DNA of 64,000 nucleotides. Origin: Sinorhizobium sp. BG8. Lineage in GTDB: Bacteria > Pseudomonadota > Alphaproteobacteria > Rhizobiales > Rhizobiaceae. Where the stretch lies: NCBI RefSeq assembly GCF_016864555.1, contig NZ_CP044011.1, positions 656,001-720,000 of the forward strand, written 5' to 3'. A model generated the notes under the pieces. That model had not been told where the DNA came from, searched no databases, and saw only the letters and a list, made by a program, of their open reading frames with translations. Below are positions 9,860-19,012 of the stretch, piece after piece. Within the stretch, counting starts at the first letter, position 1, and every line of letters starts with the position of its first letter. A program made the position numbers and the translations under genes.

Positions 9860-10846
9860 ATGACAATAGCCAAATCGCTGCTGTCCCGACGCGCCTTCAC
9901 CGCGCTCGCCGGCGCCGCCGTCCTTGCAACGATGACGCCAGTCGCGTCCTTTGCGCAGGACGTCACCATCCCGATCATCGTGAAGGATACCACCTCGTTC
10001 TATTGGCAGATCGTGCTTGCTGGCGCCCGTGCGGCTGGCAAGGACCTCGGTGTAAACGTTCCCGAGCTCGGGGCGCAGTCCGAGTCCGACATCAACGGCC
10101 AGATCAGCATCCTCGAGAACGCAGTGGCTGGAAAGCCGGCCGCAATCGTGATCTCGCCCACGGAATTCAAGGCACTTGGCAAGCCGATTGACGAGGCCGC
10201 AAAGGCCGTCCCGATTATCGGCATCGACTCGGCGGCTGATTCCAAGGCGTTCACCTCGTTCCTGACGACCGACAACGTTCAGGGCGGTCGCATCGCTGCC
10301 GATGGCCTTGCTGCCGCCATCAAGGAAGCGACCGGCAAGGAAGAGGGTGAAGTTGCCATCATCACCAGCCTCCCCGGCGTAGGTTCACTCGACCAGCGTC
10401 GCGAGGGCTTCCTCGATCAGGTAAAGACCAAGTATCCCGGACTCAAGGTGGTGGTCGACAAGTATGCTGATGGCCAGGCCACCACGGGCCTCAACATGAT
10501 GACCGACCTCATTACGGCGAACCCGAATCTGGTTGGCGTCTTCGCCTCGAACCTCATCATGGCGCAGGGCGTTGGCCAGGCGATTGCGGAAAACAAGCTC
10601 GGCGACAAGATCAAGGTCATCGGCTTCGACAGTGACGACAAGACCGTCGGCTTCCTCAAGGAAGGCGCTCTCGCCGGCCTCGTTGTGCAGGATCCTTACC
10701 GCATGGGTTATGACGGCGTGAAGACCGCACTTGCCGTCTCCAAGGGCGAAAAGGTTGAGGCCAATGTCGATACCGGCGCAAACCTCGTCACCAAGGCGAA
10801 CATGAGCGAGCCGAAGATCGACGCGCTCCTGAATCCCAAGATCTGA
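9860..10846 (+). CDS. Sugar ABC transporter, periplasmic binding protein (RbsB type)
   Basis: A 328-residue periplasmic substrate-binding protein of the pentose/hexose (CUT2) class. The N-terminus SLLSRRAFTALAG carries a twin-arginine-like pair ahead of a hydrophobic stretch, with probable signal cleavage after ASFA. The mature part has the periplasmic-binding fold: VVVDKYADGQATTG, GVFASNLIMAQGV and VIGFDSDDKTVGFL are typical. I start at 9860, after GAGAGGAG; an earlier in-frame Met at 9773 falls within the operator region. It is first in an importer operon, with a GC-rich hairpin after it that could raise its level over the other subunits. Confidence 0.92.
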   Translation: MTIAKSLLSRRAFTALAGAAVLATMTPVASFAQDVTIPIIVKDTTSFYWQIVLAGARAAGKDLGVNVPELGAQSESDINGQISILENAVAGKPAAIVISPTEFKALGKPIDEAAKAVPIIGIDSAADSKAFTSFLTTDNVQGGRIAADGLAAAIKEATGKEEGEVAIITSLPGVGSLDQRREGFLDQVKTKYPGLKVVVDKYADGQATTGLNMMTDLITANPNLVGVFASNLIMAQGVGQAIAENKLGDKIKVIGFDSDDKTVGFLKEGALAGLVVQDPYRMGYDGVKTALAVSKGEKVEANVDTGANLVTKANMSEPKIDALLNPKI

Positions 10847-10858
10847 TCAAGCCAAACA

Positions 10859-10894
10859 GGCCGCGCCGGCAGCGAAAGCCGGCGCGGCCCTTTT
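10859..10894 (+). terminator. Intercistronic hairpin after the binding-protein gene
   Basis: Perfect 12-base GC-rich stem GGCCGCGCCGGC (10859-10870) and GCCGGCGCGGCC (10878-10889), then CTTTT. Such hairpins between binding protein and ATPase genes commonly give partial termination or mRNA stability. Confidence 0.75.
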
Positions 10895-10967
10895 CGCCAT
10901 TCGTGATATCCTGAAATGGACGGGTATCGCCTTTGGCGACGACGGAATTCTCGAGGAGGAGAGGTCC

Positions 10968-12520
10968 ATGACCGTGCTGGAACAGGTCGCTCATCGTCAC
11001 GACGACAGCGCCACATTGACCGAAGGAAGCCGCGTTCCCAGGGGCTCTCCATCCTGGAATTGAATGGCCTGCAGAAGAATTACGGCTATGTTCAGGCGCT
11101 GAAGCCAGCGACGATCACGTTTCTGGCGGGAGAGATCCACGCCATCGTGGGTGAGAACGGTGCCGGAAAGTCCACTCTCATCAAGCTTCTCACGGGCGTC
11201 ATCCCACGAACGGCGGGGGAAGTCCGCTGGTGCGGCCATCCTGTTGCGCTTGCCTCGCCCAATGAAGCCATCGCCCGGGGCATAAATGCCGTGCATCAGG
11301 AAGTGGTGCTCTGCCCGCATCTGACTGTGGCGGCGAACCTGTTTCTCGGCGACGAAATCAATCGCAACGGCTTGATGCGCAAGAAGCAGATGGAAAGGAC
11401 GGCCCAGGCGGTTCTCGATGACCTGGGATTTGGCCTGCCGGCCGCAGCCGTTCTAAGTTCCCTGACGATTGGCCAGCAGCAATTGGTTGCAACGGCGCGA
11501 GCCGCCATGCGCGGAACGCAGTTCCTGATCTTCGACGAACCCACCGCCTATCTGACGCGGCAGGAGTCGGCACAACTCTTCAAGCTGATCCGCCGCCTGC
11601 AAAGCGAGGGCGTGACGATCGTCTATATCAGCCATCGCATGGAAGAGGTCTTCGAGCTTGCCGACAGGGTCTCGGTACTTCGCGACGGTACTCATGTCGG
11701 TACCCGTTCGGTTTCCGAGACCAATGAAAACGAGCTGATTGCCCTGATGATCAATCGTTCGATCGAACAGATCTACCACAAGGAGGAGATCCCGATCGGC
11801 GAAACGATCCTCGAGACACGCGGTCTCTCTGGCCCCGGGTTCGAGAACGTATCTCTGACCGTGCGCGCGGGCGAAATCGTCGGTCTCTATGGGTTGATCG
11901 GCGCCGGACGCAGCGAGTTTGCACTCGGACTATACGGGCGGCAGCCATTGTCGGCGGGCGAGATCCACTGGATGGGCAAGAAGGTCGATATCCGGAGCGA
12001 ACGGACCGCCATGGAACTCGGCATCGCGCTCGCTCCGGAAAGCCGGCGCGACCAGGGGCTTTGCCTCAATCTACCGATCGGCCTCAATATCAATCTTCCC
12101 GTTTTCAAGCGTCTGAGCCGCGGCGTCGTCATTGGCCGCTCAGAGGAAGCGGCCAATGCGGACAAGCAGATCCGGGACCTGAGTATCAAGACGCCCAGCC
12201 GACGCGTTCCAGCGTCCAGCATGTCGGGCGGCAACCAGCAGAAGATCGTCATTGGAAAATGGCTCAGTCACGGCGCCCGGCTGTTCATTTTCGACGAGCC
12301 GACCGTCGGTGTGGATGTGGGTACCAAGGCCGAGATCTATCGCCTGTTTGCCAAGCTGCTGAAGGAAGGGGCGGGGATCATCCTGATCTCCTCCTATCTG
12401 CCGGAAGTCTATGAACTGGCGGATCGCCTGCACGTCTTCCGGCGCGGCCAACTGGTCGGCAGCCATGGTTTTCGTGCGGCAACCCATGAAGAAGTGCTCG
12501 GCGAAGCCATTGGCATCTGA
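10968..12520 (+). CDS. Sugar ABC transporter ATP-binding protein (duplicated ABC domains), frameshifted near its N-terminus
   Basis: The energy subunit of the CUT2 importer, with two ABC domains. First domain: Walker A GENGAGKST, signature LTIGQQQL, Walker B FLIFDEPTAYL. Second domain: degenerate Walker A GLIGAGRSEF, signature MSGGNQQKIVIGKWL, Walker B LFIFDEPTVGVDV. The ATG at 10968 follows a strong GAGGAGAGG site and opens MTVLEQVAHRHDD, but that frame stops shortly after 11060. The ABC body beginning LSILELNGLQ is in the next frame. One extra G in the GGGG at 11041-11044 joins them into a 517-residue protein. An assembly error is likely. The conserved body can also be read from an upstream start at 10916, which lacks a good ribosome site. 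Confidence 0.87.
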
Positions 12521-12553
12521 GCGAAAAGCAAGAACGAAGAGGGAGAACGACAC

Positions 12554-13528
12554 ATGACAATCACCTCCACGGACGGCGCGGCTGCGGCACCGCGGCGCGG
12601 GATGAACATCCTCTTCAGCCTGACACTGATCGGCCTCCTGTTGTTCCTCTGGATCGTCCTTGGCTTCTGGACGGCGAGCTTCTGGACCCCGCTCAACATC
12701 AGCAACCTGCTTCGCCAGGGCGCCATGACGGCCATCCTCGCGGTGGGGCAGACCTTCGTCATCATCACTGCCGGGATCGATCTGTCTGTCGGCGCGATCG
12801 TCGGCTTCACCAGCGTCATCCTCGCCTGGCTCCTTCAAGCGGGCCTGCCGCTTTGGGCATCGATCCTGGTCACGCTGCTGATCGGGGTCGGAATCGGCAT
12901 CTTCCATGGTTTCGGCATCGTGCGAATGGGCCTGCCGCCTTTCATCATAACGCTGGCCACCCTGACGTCGCTTCGCGGTATCGGTCTGCTTATCACCAAT
13001 GGCTCGACGATCTCGATCACGAACGAGGTCTTCACGAACTTCGCCCGCGCCGATTTCCTCGGAATTCCGAGCCTGTTCTGGATGGTCATCGTCGTTGCCG
13101 TGCCCGCCTATATCTATCTTCATCTCAGCCGCTGGGGGCGCTATCTCTTTGCCGTCGGCTCGAACAGCGAGGCGGCGCGTCTTTCTGGCGTCAATGTCAA
13201 CCGCACCATCTACACGGCCTACATTCTGTCGGCGACCTGCGCTGCGTTCGTCGGCATCCTGCTCGCATCGCGCATCGGCATCGGCAATGCAACGCAAGCG
13301 GAAGGCTGGGAACTTCAGGCGATCGCCTCGTCCGTTATCGGTGGAACGAGCCTCTTCGGTGCGGTCGGCTCCGTCCATGGCCCTCTGATCGGTGCATTCA
13401 TCCTGGCGACGATCAACAATGGCGCCAACCTCCTGAACGTCAATTCGTTTTGGCAGCGCATCATAACCGGCCTGCTGATCATCGTGATCGTGTACTTCGA
13501 CCAGCTCCGGCGGCGCGGCAACCGATGA
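12554..13528 (+). CDS. Sugar ABC transporter permease (RbsC type)
   Basis: A 324-residue inner-membrane permease of the CUT2 family with about nine hydrophobic segments. Family motifs seen: AVGQTFVIITAGIDLSVGAI (the conserved IDLSVG), AVGSNSEAARLSGVNV (the EAA-like cytoplasmic loop that contacts the ATPase) and GGTSLFGAVGSVHGPLIGA. The ATG follows GAGGGAGAA, 33 bases after the ATPase stop. With the binding protein and ATPase it completes a monosaccharide importer. Confidence 0.93.
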   Translation: MTITSTDGAAAAPRRGMNILFSLTLIGLLLFLWIVLGFWTASFWTPLNISNLLRQGAMTAILAVGQTFVIITAGIDLSVGAIVGFTSVILAWLLQAGLPLWASILVTLLIGVGIGIFHGFGIVRMGLPPFIITLATLTSLRGIGLLITNGSTISITNEVFTNFARADFLGIPSLFWMVIVVAVPAYIYLHLSRWGRYLFAVGSNSEAARLSGVNVNRTIYTAYILSATCAAFVGILLASRIGIGNATQAEGWELQAIASSVIGGTSLFGAVGSVHGPLIGAFILATINNGANLLNVNSFWQRIITGLLIIVIVYFDQLRRRGNR

Positions 13529-13579
13529 GGCTATGCTGCAGCGAAGGCTCCGGTAGGAAACGATGAAAGACGGACTACG

Positions 13580-14596
13580 ATGAAAGCTGTGATTTGCCGG
13601 GAGCCAGGACGTCTCGAACTGTCGGAGGCGGCACCCCCAGCTTCAGTTCCGGCGGGCTGGGTTCGCCTTGCGGTAAGCCATGTCGGCATATGCGGCACGG
13701 ATTATCACATCTTCGAAGGCAAGCATCCCTATCTCGAGTATCCGAGGATCATGGGGCATGAGATCTCCGCCACCGTGCGTGATCCGGGTTCGCAGTCCGG
13801 GCTCGCAGTCGGCACGCCCGTCATCGTCAATCCGTACATCGCCTGCGGAACATGCGTCGCTTGCCGACAGGACAAACGCAACTGCTGCACCGCAATCCGC
13901 GTCCTGGGCGTCCACACCGATGGAGCCTTTTGCGAGGAGATCGCCGTGCCGGCGGAGAATGTGTACCCCGCGGAAGGCCTGTCGCTCGAGGCGGCTGCCA
14001 CGGTGGAGTTCCTGGCGATCGGCGCTCATGCGGTGCGCCGCTCTCTTGCATCCGCAGGCGTCCGCTCTCTTGTGATCGGAGCCGGGCCCATTGGCCTCGG
14101 CACGGCGCTTTTCTCGCGCATCGCCGGCCACGACGTGACCCTTCTAGACACATCCTCCGAGCGGTTGCAGATGGCGAGGGAGAGGTTTGGTTTCGAAAGG
14201 TCTATCCTTGGTGGTGAAGATACTGTGGCATCAGTTCACGCCCTGACAGCCGGCGAAGGCTTCGACGTGGTCTTCGACGCCACGGGCTACGCTAAGTCCA
14301 TGGAAGCGGCATTTGCCTATGTCGCTCATGGCGGAACTCTGGTCTTTGTGAGCGTGGTGAAGGACGAGATTCGTTTTTCCGATCCCGAGTTCCACAAGAG
14401 GGAAATGACGGTCATCGGCAGTCGCAACGCGACTAAAGCGGATTTCGAGCACGTGGCGGCTTCGATTCGTGGCGGGCTGGTGCCGGTAGACCAGTTGATC
14501 ACCCATCGCACGACCTTGGAACGCGTGCCCGATGATCTGGCTCGCTGGGCGACGGAAAAGGCGGGCCTGATCAAGGCGGTCGTAAAGATCGGATAA
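13580..14596 (+). CDS. Zinc-dependent alcohol/sugar-acid dehydrogenase (MDR family)
   Basis: A 338-residue medium-chain dehydrogenase. Catalytic zinc ligands are the Cys of CGTDYH and the His-Glu of IMGHE. The structural zinc lobe has four Cys in CGTCVACRQDKRNCC. The Rossmann fold has GAGPIGLGTALFS. It resembles L-galactonate, L-idonate or sorbitol dehydrogenases, so a sugar-acid or polyol substrate is likely. It follows the permease by 51 bases and its stop TAA shares a base with an ATG at 14596, so it sits inside the sugar operon. The exact substrate is unknown. Confidence 0.87.
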   Translation: MKAVICREPGRLELSEAAPPASVPAGWVRLAVSHVGICGTDYHIFEGKHPYLEYPRIMGHEISATVRDPGSQSGLAVGTPVIVNPYIACGTCVACRQDKRNCCTAIRVLGVHTDGAFCEEIAVPAENVYPAEGLSLEAAATVEFLAIGAHAVRRSLASAGVRSLVIGAGPIGLGTALFSRIAGHDVTLLDTSSERLQMARERFGFERSILGGEDTVASVHALTAGEGFDVVFDATGYAKSMEAAFAYVAHGGTLVFVSVVKDEIRFSDPEFHKREMTVIGSRNATKADFEHVAASIRGGLVPVDQLITHRTTLERVPDDLARWATEKAGLIKAVVKIG

Positions 14597-14664
14597 TGGA
14601 TTACGCGGCGCCGGACCTTCCGGATCGCGCACCGCTTGTGCAATTGGCAGATGGAGTACGGATT

Positions 14665-15399
14665 ATGAGCGGCAATCTCACTGGCAAGACAGTGCTGGTA
14701 ACGGCGGCGGGACAGGGCATCGGCCGTGCCTCCGCACTCGCCTTCAAGGAGGCTGGAGCGGTCGTGCATGCAACGGACATAAATGCCGCCGCGCTCGAAA
14801 GCCTCGCCTCCGAGGCGGGTGTCTTTACCAGGGTTCTCGATGTTCTCGATGACGCTGCGGTCAATAAGGCCGTTACAGAGATTGGCGACATTGACGTTCT
14901 TTTCAACTGCGCGGGCGTCGTGCATGGCGGCACGATACTGGAAACGAAGGACGAGGATCTCGAATTCGCCTGGAATCTCAATGTCCGTTCGATGGTTCGC
15001 GCGATCCAGGCAGTCCTGCCGGGCATGCTCGCGCGCGGGGGCGGGTCGATTGTCAACATGGCGTCGGTTGCCAGCAGCGTGAAAGGCGTACCCAACCGCT
15101 TCGCCTATACGGCAACCAAGGCTGCAGTGATCGGCCTCACCAAGTCCGTCGCCGCCGATTTCGTCGGACAAGGCATCCGGTGCAACGCCATCTGCCCGGG
15201 AACCGTCGAGAGCCCGTCGCTCCAGGAGCGCATGAAGGCCGGCGGCGACTACGAGGCCGCACGCGCTGCCTTTATCGCCCGTCAGCCGATGGGTCGCATC
15301 GGTACACCGGAAGAGATTGCCGATCTTGCCGTATACCTCGCTGGCGCTACCTACACCACCGGTCAGGCCTATGTGATCGACGGCGGCTGGACGGGCTAG
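14665..15399 (+). CDS. Short-chain dehydrogenase, 2-keto-3-deoxy-L-fuconate dehydrogenase-like
   Basis: A 244-residue NAD(P) oxidoreductase. It has the cofactor motif TAAGQGIGRA, the NCAG motif and the catalytic Ser in NMASVAS. The active-site YTATK follows, then the C-terminal YVIDGGWTG. The TAAGQGIG variant of the glycine motif is typical of the DHRS6-like group that includes 2-keto-3-deoxy-L-fuconate dehydrogenase (known family trait). The ATG at 14665 follows GGAG; an in-frame ATG at 14596 overlaps the previous stop and would add 23 residues. Its place after fucU, an L-fucose dehydrogenase-like AKR and a sugar importer fits a non-phosphorylating L-fucose route. Confidence 0.87.
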   Translation: MSGNLTGKTVLVTAAGQGIGRASALAFKEAGAVVHATDINAAALESLASEAGVFTRVLDVLDDAAVNKAVTEIGDIDVLFNCAGVVHGGTILETKDEDLEFAWNLNVRSMVRAIQAVLPGMLARGGGSIVNMASVASSVKGVPNRFAYTATKAAVIGLTKSVAADFVGQGIRCNAICPGTVESPSLQERMKAGGDYEAARAAFIARQPMGRIGTPEEIADLAVYLAGATYTTGQAYVIDGGWTG

Positions 15400-15541
15400 T
15401 CCGACATCGCAAGCAAATGCAGACCTGCCGGCCTTGTTGCTCCGCAACGAAAACATGCTAGTCTGTTCGCGGCTGCGAAATGCGAGAAGTGCGCGTCCAA
15501 GAAACGGCCCAACAGCACTTCGGATCGAGGTACGGTTTCCG

Positions 15542-16825
15542 ATGTATTACCAATTCTATGAAATGAGCCACGCTATGATGGCGCCCTGGCGCGCCGTTGC
15601 TGACCAGATGCGGCTGGCCATTCAGAATCCGCTCAATCCCTTGGCCCATACCTACTTCGGGCGCACGTTTGCAGCCGGGCTCGAGGTCCTGGAGAGATCC
15701 ACCCGTCGCTACGCCAAGCCCGAGTTCGGGCTACCCGAAACGGTCGTTGATGGGGAGACGGTCTCCGTTCATGAACGGATTGTCTGGAAGCGCCCGTTCT
15801 GCAATCTCATCCATTTCGAAAGGGTTGTTCCGGCAGGTCACCGAAAAGATCCGAAGATTCTGATCGTTGCTCCAATGTCGGGGCACTACGCAACGCTTCT
15901 GCGCGGTACGGTCGAGACGTTGCTGCCCAGCGCGGACGTCTACATCACGGACTGGATCGATGCGCGCATGGTCCCGCTGTCTGAGGGATCGTTCGATCTT
16001 GACGACTACATCGATTACGTCATCGAGATGCTCCATCATCTCGGGCCGAACACGCATGTGATCGGTGTCTGCCAGCCTGCTGTGCCGGTCCTCGCCGCCG
16101 TGGCTGTGATGGAGGCCAATGAAGACCCGCTTTCGCCTCTCTCCATGACCCTGATGGGCGGACCGATCGACACGCGGGTGAATCCGACCGGCGTCAATCA
16201 GCTTGCGGAGGAGCGGCCGCTCGAATGGTTCCGCGACAACGTGATCATGCCTGTTCCGTGGCCCCAACCCGGCTTCATGCGCCTTGTCTATCCGGGTTTC
16301 CTGCAGCTTTCCGGCTTCATGTCGATGAATCTCGACCGGCATCTCATCGCACACAAGGAATTCTTTGCTCATCTGGTGAAGAATGACGGCGACGCGGCGG
16401 AGAAGCATCGCGACTTCTACGACGAGTACCTTGCCGTCATGGACATGACGGCCGAGTTCTACCTCCAGACCGTTGACACCGTCTTCAAGAAACATTCCCT
16501 CCCCAAGGGCGAGATGATGCACCGGGGTCGCGCAATCGATACGGGAGCTATCCGCAAGGTCGCTTTGTTGACGGTTGAAGGCGAGAACGACGACATTTCC
16601 GGCGTCGGCCAGACTCACGCGGCCCACACGATCTGTACCGGCATTCCGGAGCACATGAGGATGCACTACATGCAGCCGGATGTGGGACACTACGGCGTGT
16701 TCAATGGCTCGCGCTTCCGCAAGGAAATCGCGCCGCGGATTGTTGCATTCATGAATGCGCAATCGAGAGCGGAACCTCCCGTGCGGCGGGTCATCAAGGG
16801 CGGCAAATCCTCTCCGGGCGTCTGA
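15542..16825 (+). CDS. phaZ: Intracellular polyhydroxyalkanoate depolymerase
   Basis: A 427-residue alpha/beta-hydrolase that degrades stored poly-3-hydroxybutyrate. The start MYYQFYEMSHAMMAPWR is the hallmark N-terminus of PhaZ. The nucleophile motif is GVCQPAVP, where Cys replaces the usual lipase Ser, as known for intracellular PhaZ. The acid in LLTVEGENDDISG and the His in QPDVGHYGVFNGSRF complete the triad. I place the start at 15542 because the family begins there; the frame is open upstream to 15434. The gene is monocistronic and followed by palindromic DNA. It points to an organism that stores PHB. Confidence 0.94.
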   Translation: MYYQFYEMSHAMMAPWRAVADQMRLAIQNPLNPLAHTYFGRTFAAGLEVLERSTRRYAKPEFGLPETVVDGETVSVHERIVWKRPFCNLIHFERVVPAGHRKDPKILIVAPMSGHYATLLRGTVETLLPSADVYITDWIDARMVPLSEGSFDLDDYIDYVIEMLHHLGPNTHVIGVCQPAVPVLAAVAVMEANEDPLSPLSMTLMGGPIDTRVNPTGVNQLAEERPLEWFRDNVIMPVPWPQPGFMRLVYPGFLQLSGFMSMNLDRHLIAHKEFFAHLVKNDGDAAEKHRDFYDEYLAVMDMTAEFYLQTVDTVFKKHSLPKGEMMHRGRAIDTGAIRKVALLTVEGENDDISGVGQTHAAHTICTGIPEHMRMHYMQPDVGHYGVFNGSRFRKEIAPRIVAFMNAQSRAEPPVRRVIKGGKSSPGV

Positions 16826-16846
16826 TTTACCTGAACGCGCGCAATC

Positions 16847-16868
16847 ATTTGGCCGATTTCGGCCAAAT
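16847..16868. repeat. Perfect 22-bp palindrome in the phaZ-DUF2852 gap
   Basis: Arms ATTTGGCCGA (16847-16856) and TCGGCCAAAT (16859-16868) are separated by TT. There is no T-run after it and the 2-base loop is poor for a hairpin, so a protein-binding site is more likely than a terminator. Confidence 0.7.
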
Positions 16869-16904
16869 CTGTCTTGAAGACAACCTTGGCTCTGCCCACA
16901 TCGA

Positions 16905-16939
16905 ATTCGACGGACGCCGATTAGGGACGTCCGCCGAAT
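16905..16939 (+). repeat. Inverted repeat directly ahead of the DUF2852 ribosome binding site
   Basis: 12-base arms ATTCGACGGACG (16905-16916) and CGTCCGCCGAAT (16928-16939), one mismatch, 11-base loop. It ends just before the GAGGAAGG at 16942 and could form a 5' UTR hairpin. Confidence 0.55.
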
Positions 16940-16955
16940 GTGAGGAAGGTTGCAC

Positions 16956-17384
16956 ATGAACCAGTCAGCCCTGATACGTCCCGACTGGACGCCCGTTACC
17001 ATTGCAATGATGGTGCTTGGCTTCGTGGTTTTCTGGCCCCTCGGCCTGGCCATGCTGGCCTATATTATGTTCGGAGACCGACTGAAAAGCTTCAAGCGAG
17101 ATCTGAACGGCGCGACCGATGGCTTCTTTGCCTCCTGCCGCCGCGGCAGGTCCAGTCATCGCCACTATGGTTTCGATACCGGCAACGTCGCCTTCGACGA
17201 CTGGCGCGAAGCTGAACTGAAGCGCCTTGAGGAAGAACGTCGCAAGCTCGACGAGATGCGCGCCGAATTCGACGCCTATGTCCGCGAGTTGCGTCGGGCA
17301 AAGGACCAGGAAGAGTTCGATCGCTTCATGCGCGAACGCAATACAGGTGGAAGCGGGCCGGCTCCCGGTTATCCGGCCACCTGA
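16956..17384 (+). CDS. DUF2852 family membrane-anchored protein
   Basis: A 142-residue protein of a conserved alphaproteobacterial family of unknown function. There is one clear membrane segment near residues 14-40 (VTIAMMVLGFVVFWPLGLAM). A charged helical region follows at about 85-130 and is likely coiled coil (KRLEEERRKLDEMRAEFDA). The ATG at 16956 follows GAGGAAGG. A terminator lies 23 bases after the stop, so it is a single-gene unit. No function can be assigned. Confidence 0.85.
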   Translation: MNQSALIRPDWTPVTIAMMVLGFVVFWPLGLAMLAYIMFGDRLKSFKRDLNGATDGFFASCRRGRSSHRHYGFDTGNVAFDDWREAELKRLEEERRKLDEMRAEFDAYVRELRRAKDQEEFDRFMRERNTGGSGPAPGYPAT

Positions 17385-17407
17385 TCAAAAGAAACGGTCA
17401 TGATCGC

Positions 17408-17433
17408 CCGGCGCCCGCGAGGGCGCCGGTTTT
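17408..17433 (+). terminator. Rho-independent terminator after the DUF2852 gene
   Basis: 9-base stem CCGGCGCCC (17408-17416) and GGGCGCCGG (17421-17429), GCGA loop, then TTTT. Confidence 0.85.
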
Positions 17434-17436
17434 GTA

Positions 17437-17452
17437 TGTTTCACGTGAAGCC
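17437..17452. promoter_or_regulatory. parS-like ParB-binding site
   Basis: TGTTTCACGTGAAGCC matches the bacterial parS consensus TGTTTCACGTGAAACA at 14 of 16 positions, with the TTCACGTGAA palindrome intact. It is intergenic, just after a terminator. A similar site is at 43076. Function is inferred from the match only. Confidence 0.5.
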
Positions 17453-17471
17453 GAATCGGCTAGAAGAAAGC

Positions 17472-18233
17472 ATGTTCCCATCGCTTCGCAAACCGCGGCG
17501 CACTCTCAGGACACCGCCACCACCCGAGACCCGGCAGCTGGAGGTGAACGGAAGGACGTTGCCGCTGACGATCCGGCGCAACGCCCGCGCGACACGGCTG
17601 ACGCTGCGCATCGAGCCCGGCGGCCGGGCGTTGCGGATGACGATACCGACAGGCCTGCCCGAGCGCGACATCCGCGATTTCCTCGATCGTCATCAGGCCT
17701 GGCTCATGACGAAGCTTGCCCGGTTCTCGAGCAGCAATGCGTTGTGCGACGGTGCCCATGTTTTCGTGCGCGGAGTGGCCCATCGCATCGAAGCGACCGG
17801 CAGGTTGCGTGGCCTGACCGAGGCGGTGGTCGAGAATGGCGAGGCGATCCTGCGCGTGAGTGGTCTCGAGGAACATCTTCCGCGCCGTATCTCAGATTTT
17901 CTGAAGAAGGAAGCGCGTCGCGATCTCGACGAGCGCGTGTCCATCCATGCGCTTAGCGTCGGAAAGAAGGTAAAATCGCTGACGCTGCGCGATACCCGCA
18001 GCCGGTGGGGGTCGTGTTCGGCGGACGGTGCGCTCAGCTTTTCCTGGCGGATAGCCATGGCGCCACCCCATGTGATCGACTATCTGGCGGCCCACGAAGT
18101 CGCGCATTTGCGCGAAATGAATCACAGCCCGAAGTTCTGGGCGCTTTGTGCCAAGCTCTGCCCGCAGATGGAGGACGCCAAACGGTGGCTGAAGCGCAAT
18201 GGCACCATGCTTCATGCGCTGGACTTCGACTGA
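17472..18233 (+). CDS. YgjP-type M48-like zinc metallopeptidase
   Basis: A 253-residue putative metallopeptidase of the YgjP/DUF45 (WLM-like) family. The zinc site is HEVAHLREMNHSPKFW, an HExxH with downstream His, and the family block RDTRSRWGSCS precedes it. The start at 17472 is preferred because the longer in-frame start at 17400 would run through the terminator and the parS-like site. Expected to be cytoplasmic: no signal peptide is seen. The physiological substrate is unknown. Confidence 0.85.
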   Translation: MFPSLRKPRRTLRTPPPPETRQLEVNGRTLPLTIRRNARATRLTLRIEPGGRALRMTIPTGLPERDIRDFLDRHQAWLMTKLARFSSSNALCDGAHVFVRGVAHRIEATGRLRGLTEAVVENGEAILRVSGLEEHLPRRISDFLKKEARRDLDERVSIHALSVGKKVKSLTLRDTRSRWGSCSADGALSFSWRIAMAPPHVIDYLAAHEVAHLREMNHSPKFWALCAKLCPQMEDAKRWLKRNGTMLHALDFD

Positions 18234-18337
18234 GTGGCCAGGTCCTCGACCCGGGCGTGAGTTCAAGCCGCATTTCTGCGCTTCCGCACCCCTTCTTTCA
18301 TCTCGACTCTCGGCCGATTTCGTGCGAGTTCCCTGCC

Positions 18338-19012
18338 ATGGGAATTGATATCAAGATCTGCGGATTGAAGACCGAGGAAGCGGTTGAAGAAGCCGTTTCA
18401 CAGGGCGCGACCCATATCGGCTTCATTTTCTTCGAGAAGAGCCCGCGCTACATCGAGCCTGCAGACGCCGGGCGTCTTGCCGATCGGGTGCGAGGCAAGG
18501 CCAAGATCGTTGCGGTAACCGTCGACGTCGACAATGACGAGCTGGACGAGATCATCGCATTGCTGAAACCTGACGTGCTGCAGCTGCACGGCAGCGAGAG
18601 CCCCGAACGGGTGCTCAACGTCAAGACGCTCTATGGCCTGCCGGTCATGAAGGCGCTTTCGGTTCGCAGTGCTGACGATCTGAAACGCGTCGAGCCTTAC
18701 GTTGGGATAGCCGACCGTTTCCTGTTCGATGCAAAACCGCCGGTCGGATCGGACCTGCCCGGCGGAAACGGCGTGTCTTTCGACTGGCATCTCATGCGGC
18801 TGCTTGACGGCGATGTCGATTACATGCTTTCCGGTGGATTGAATAAAGACAATATCGCCGAGGCGCTGGCAACGACCAACGCCCCTGGTATCGATGTGTC
18901 TTCAGGTGTCGAGAGCAGGCCGGGCGTCAAGGATCTCGAATTGATGCAGGCGTTTTTCGAGGCGGTGCGGCGCTCTGTCAACTCAGCCGCGGCCTCAGGG
19001 AGCAGGATGTGA
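18338..19012 (+). CDS. trpF: Phosphoribosylanthranilate isomerase
   Basis: Third enzyme of tryptophan synthesis from anthranilate, a (beta/alpha)8 barrel of 224 residues. The catalytic Cys is in [10 protein letters not shown] and the catalytic Asp in [28 protein letters not shown] and [10 protein letters not shown] are the usual phosphate and substrate loops. The ATG at 18338 gives the normal family length; the frame is open further upstream. The stop overlaps the trpB GTG by 4 bases (GTGA), so trpF and trpB are translationally coupled. Confidence 0.95.
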   Translation: MGIDIKICGLKTEEAVEEAVSQGATHIGFIFFEKSPRYIEPADAGRLADRVRGKAKIVAVTVDVDNDELDEIIALLKPDVLQLHGSESPERVLNVKTLYGLPVMKALSVRSADDLKRVEPYVGIADRFLFDAKPPVGSDLPGGNGVSFDWHLMRLLDGDVDYMLSGGLNKDNIAEALATTNAPGIDVSSGVESRPGVKDLELMQAFFEAVRRSVNSAAASGSRM

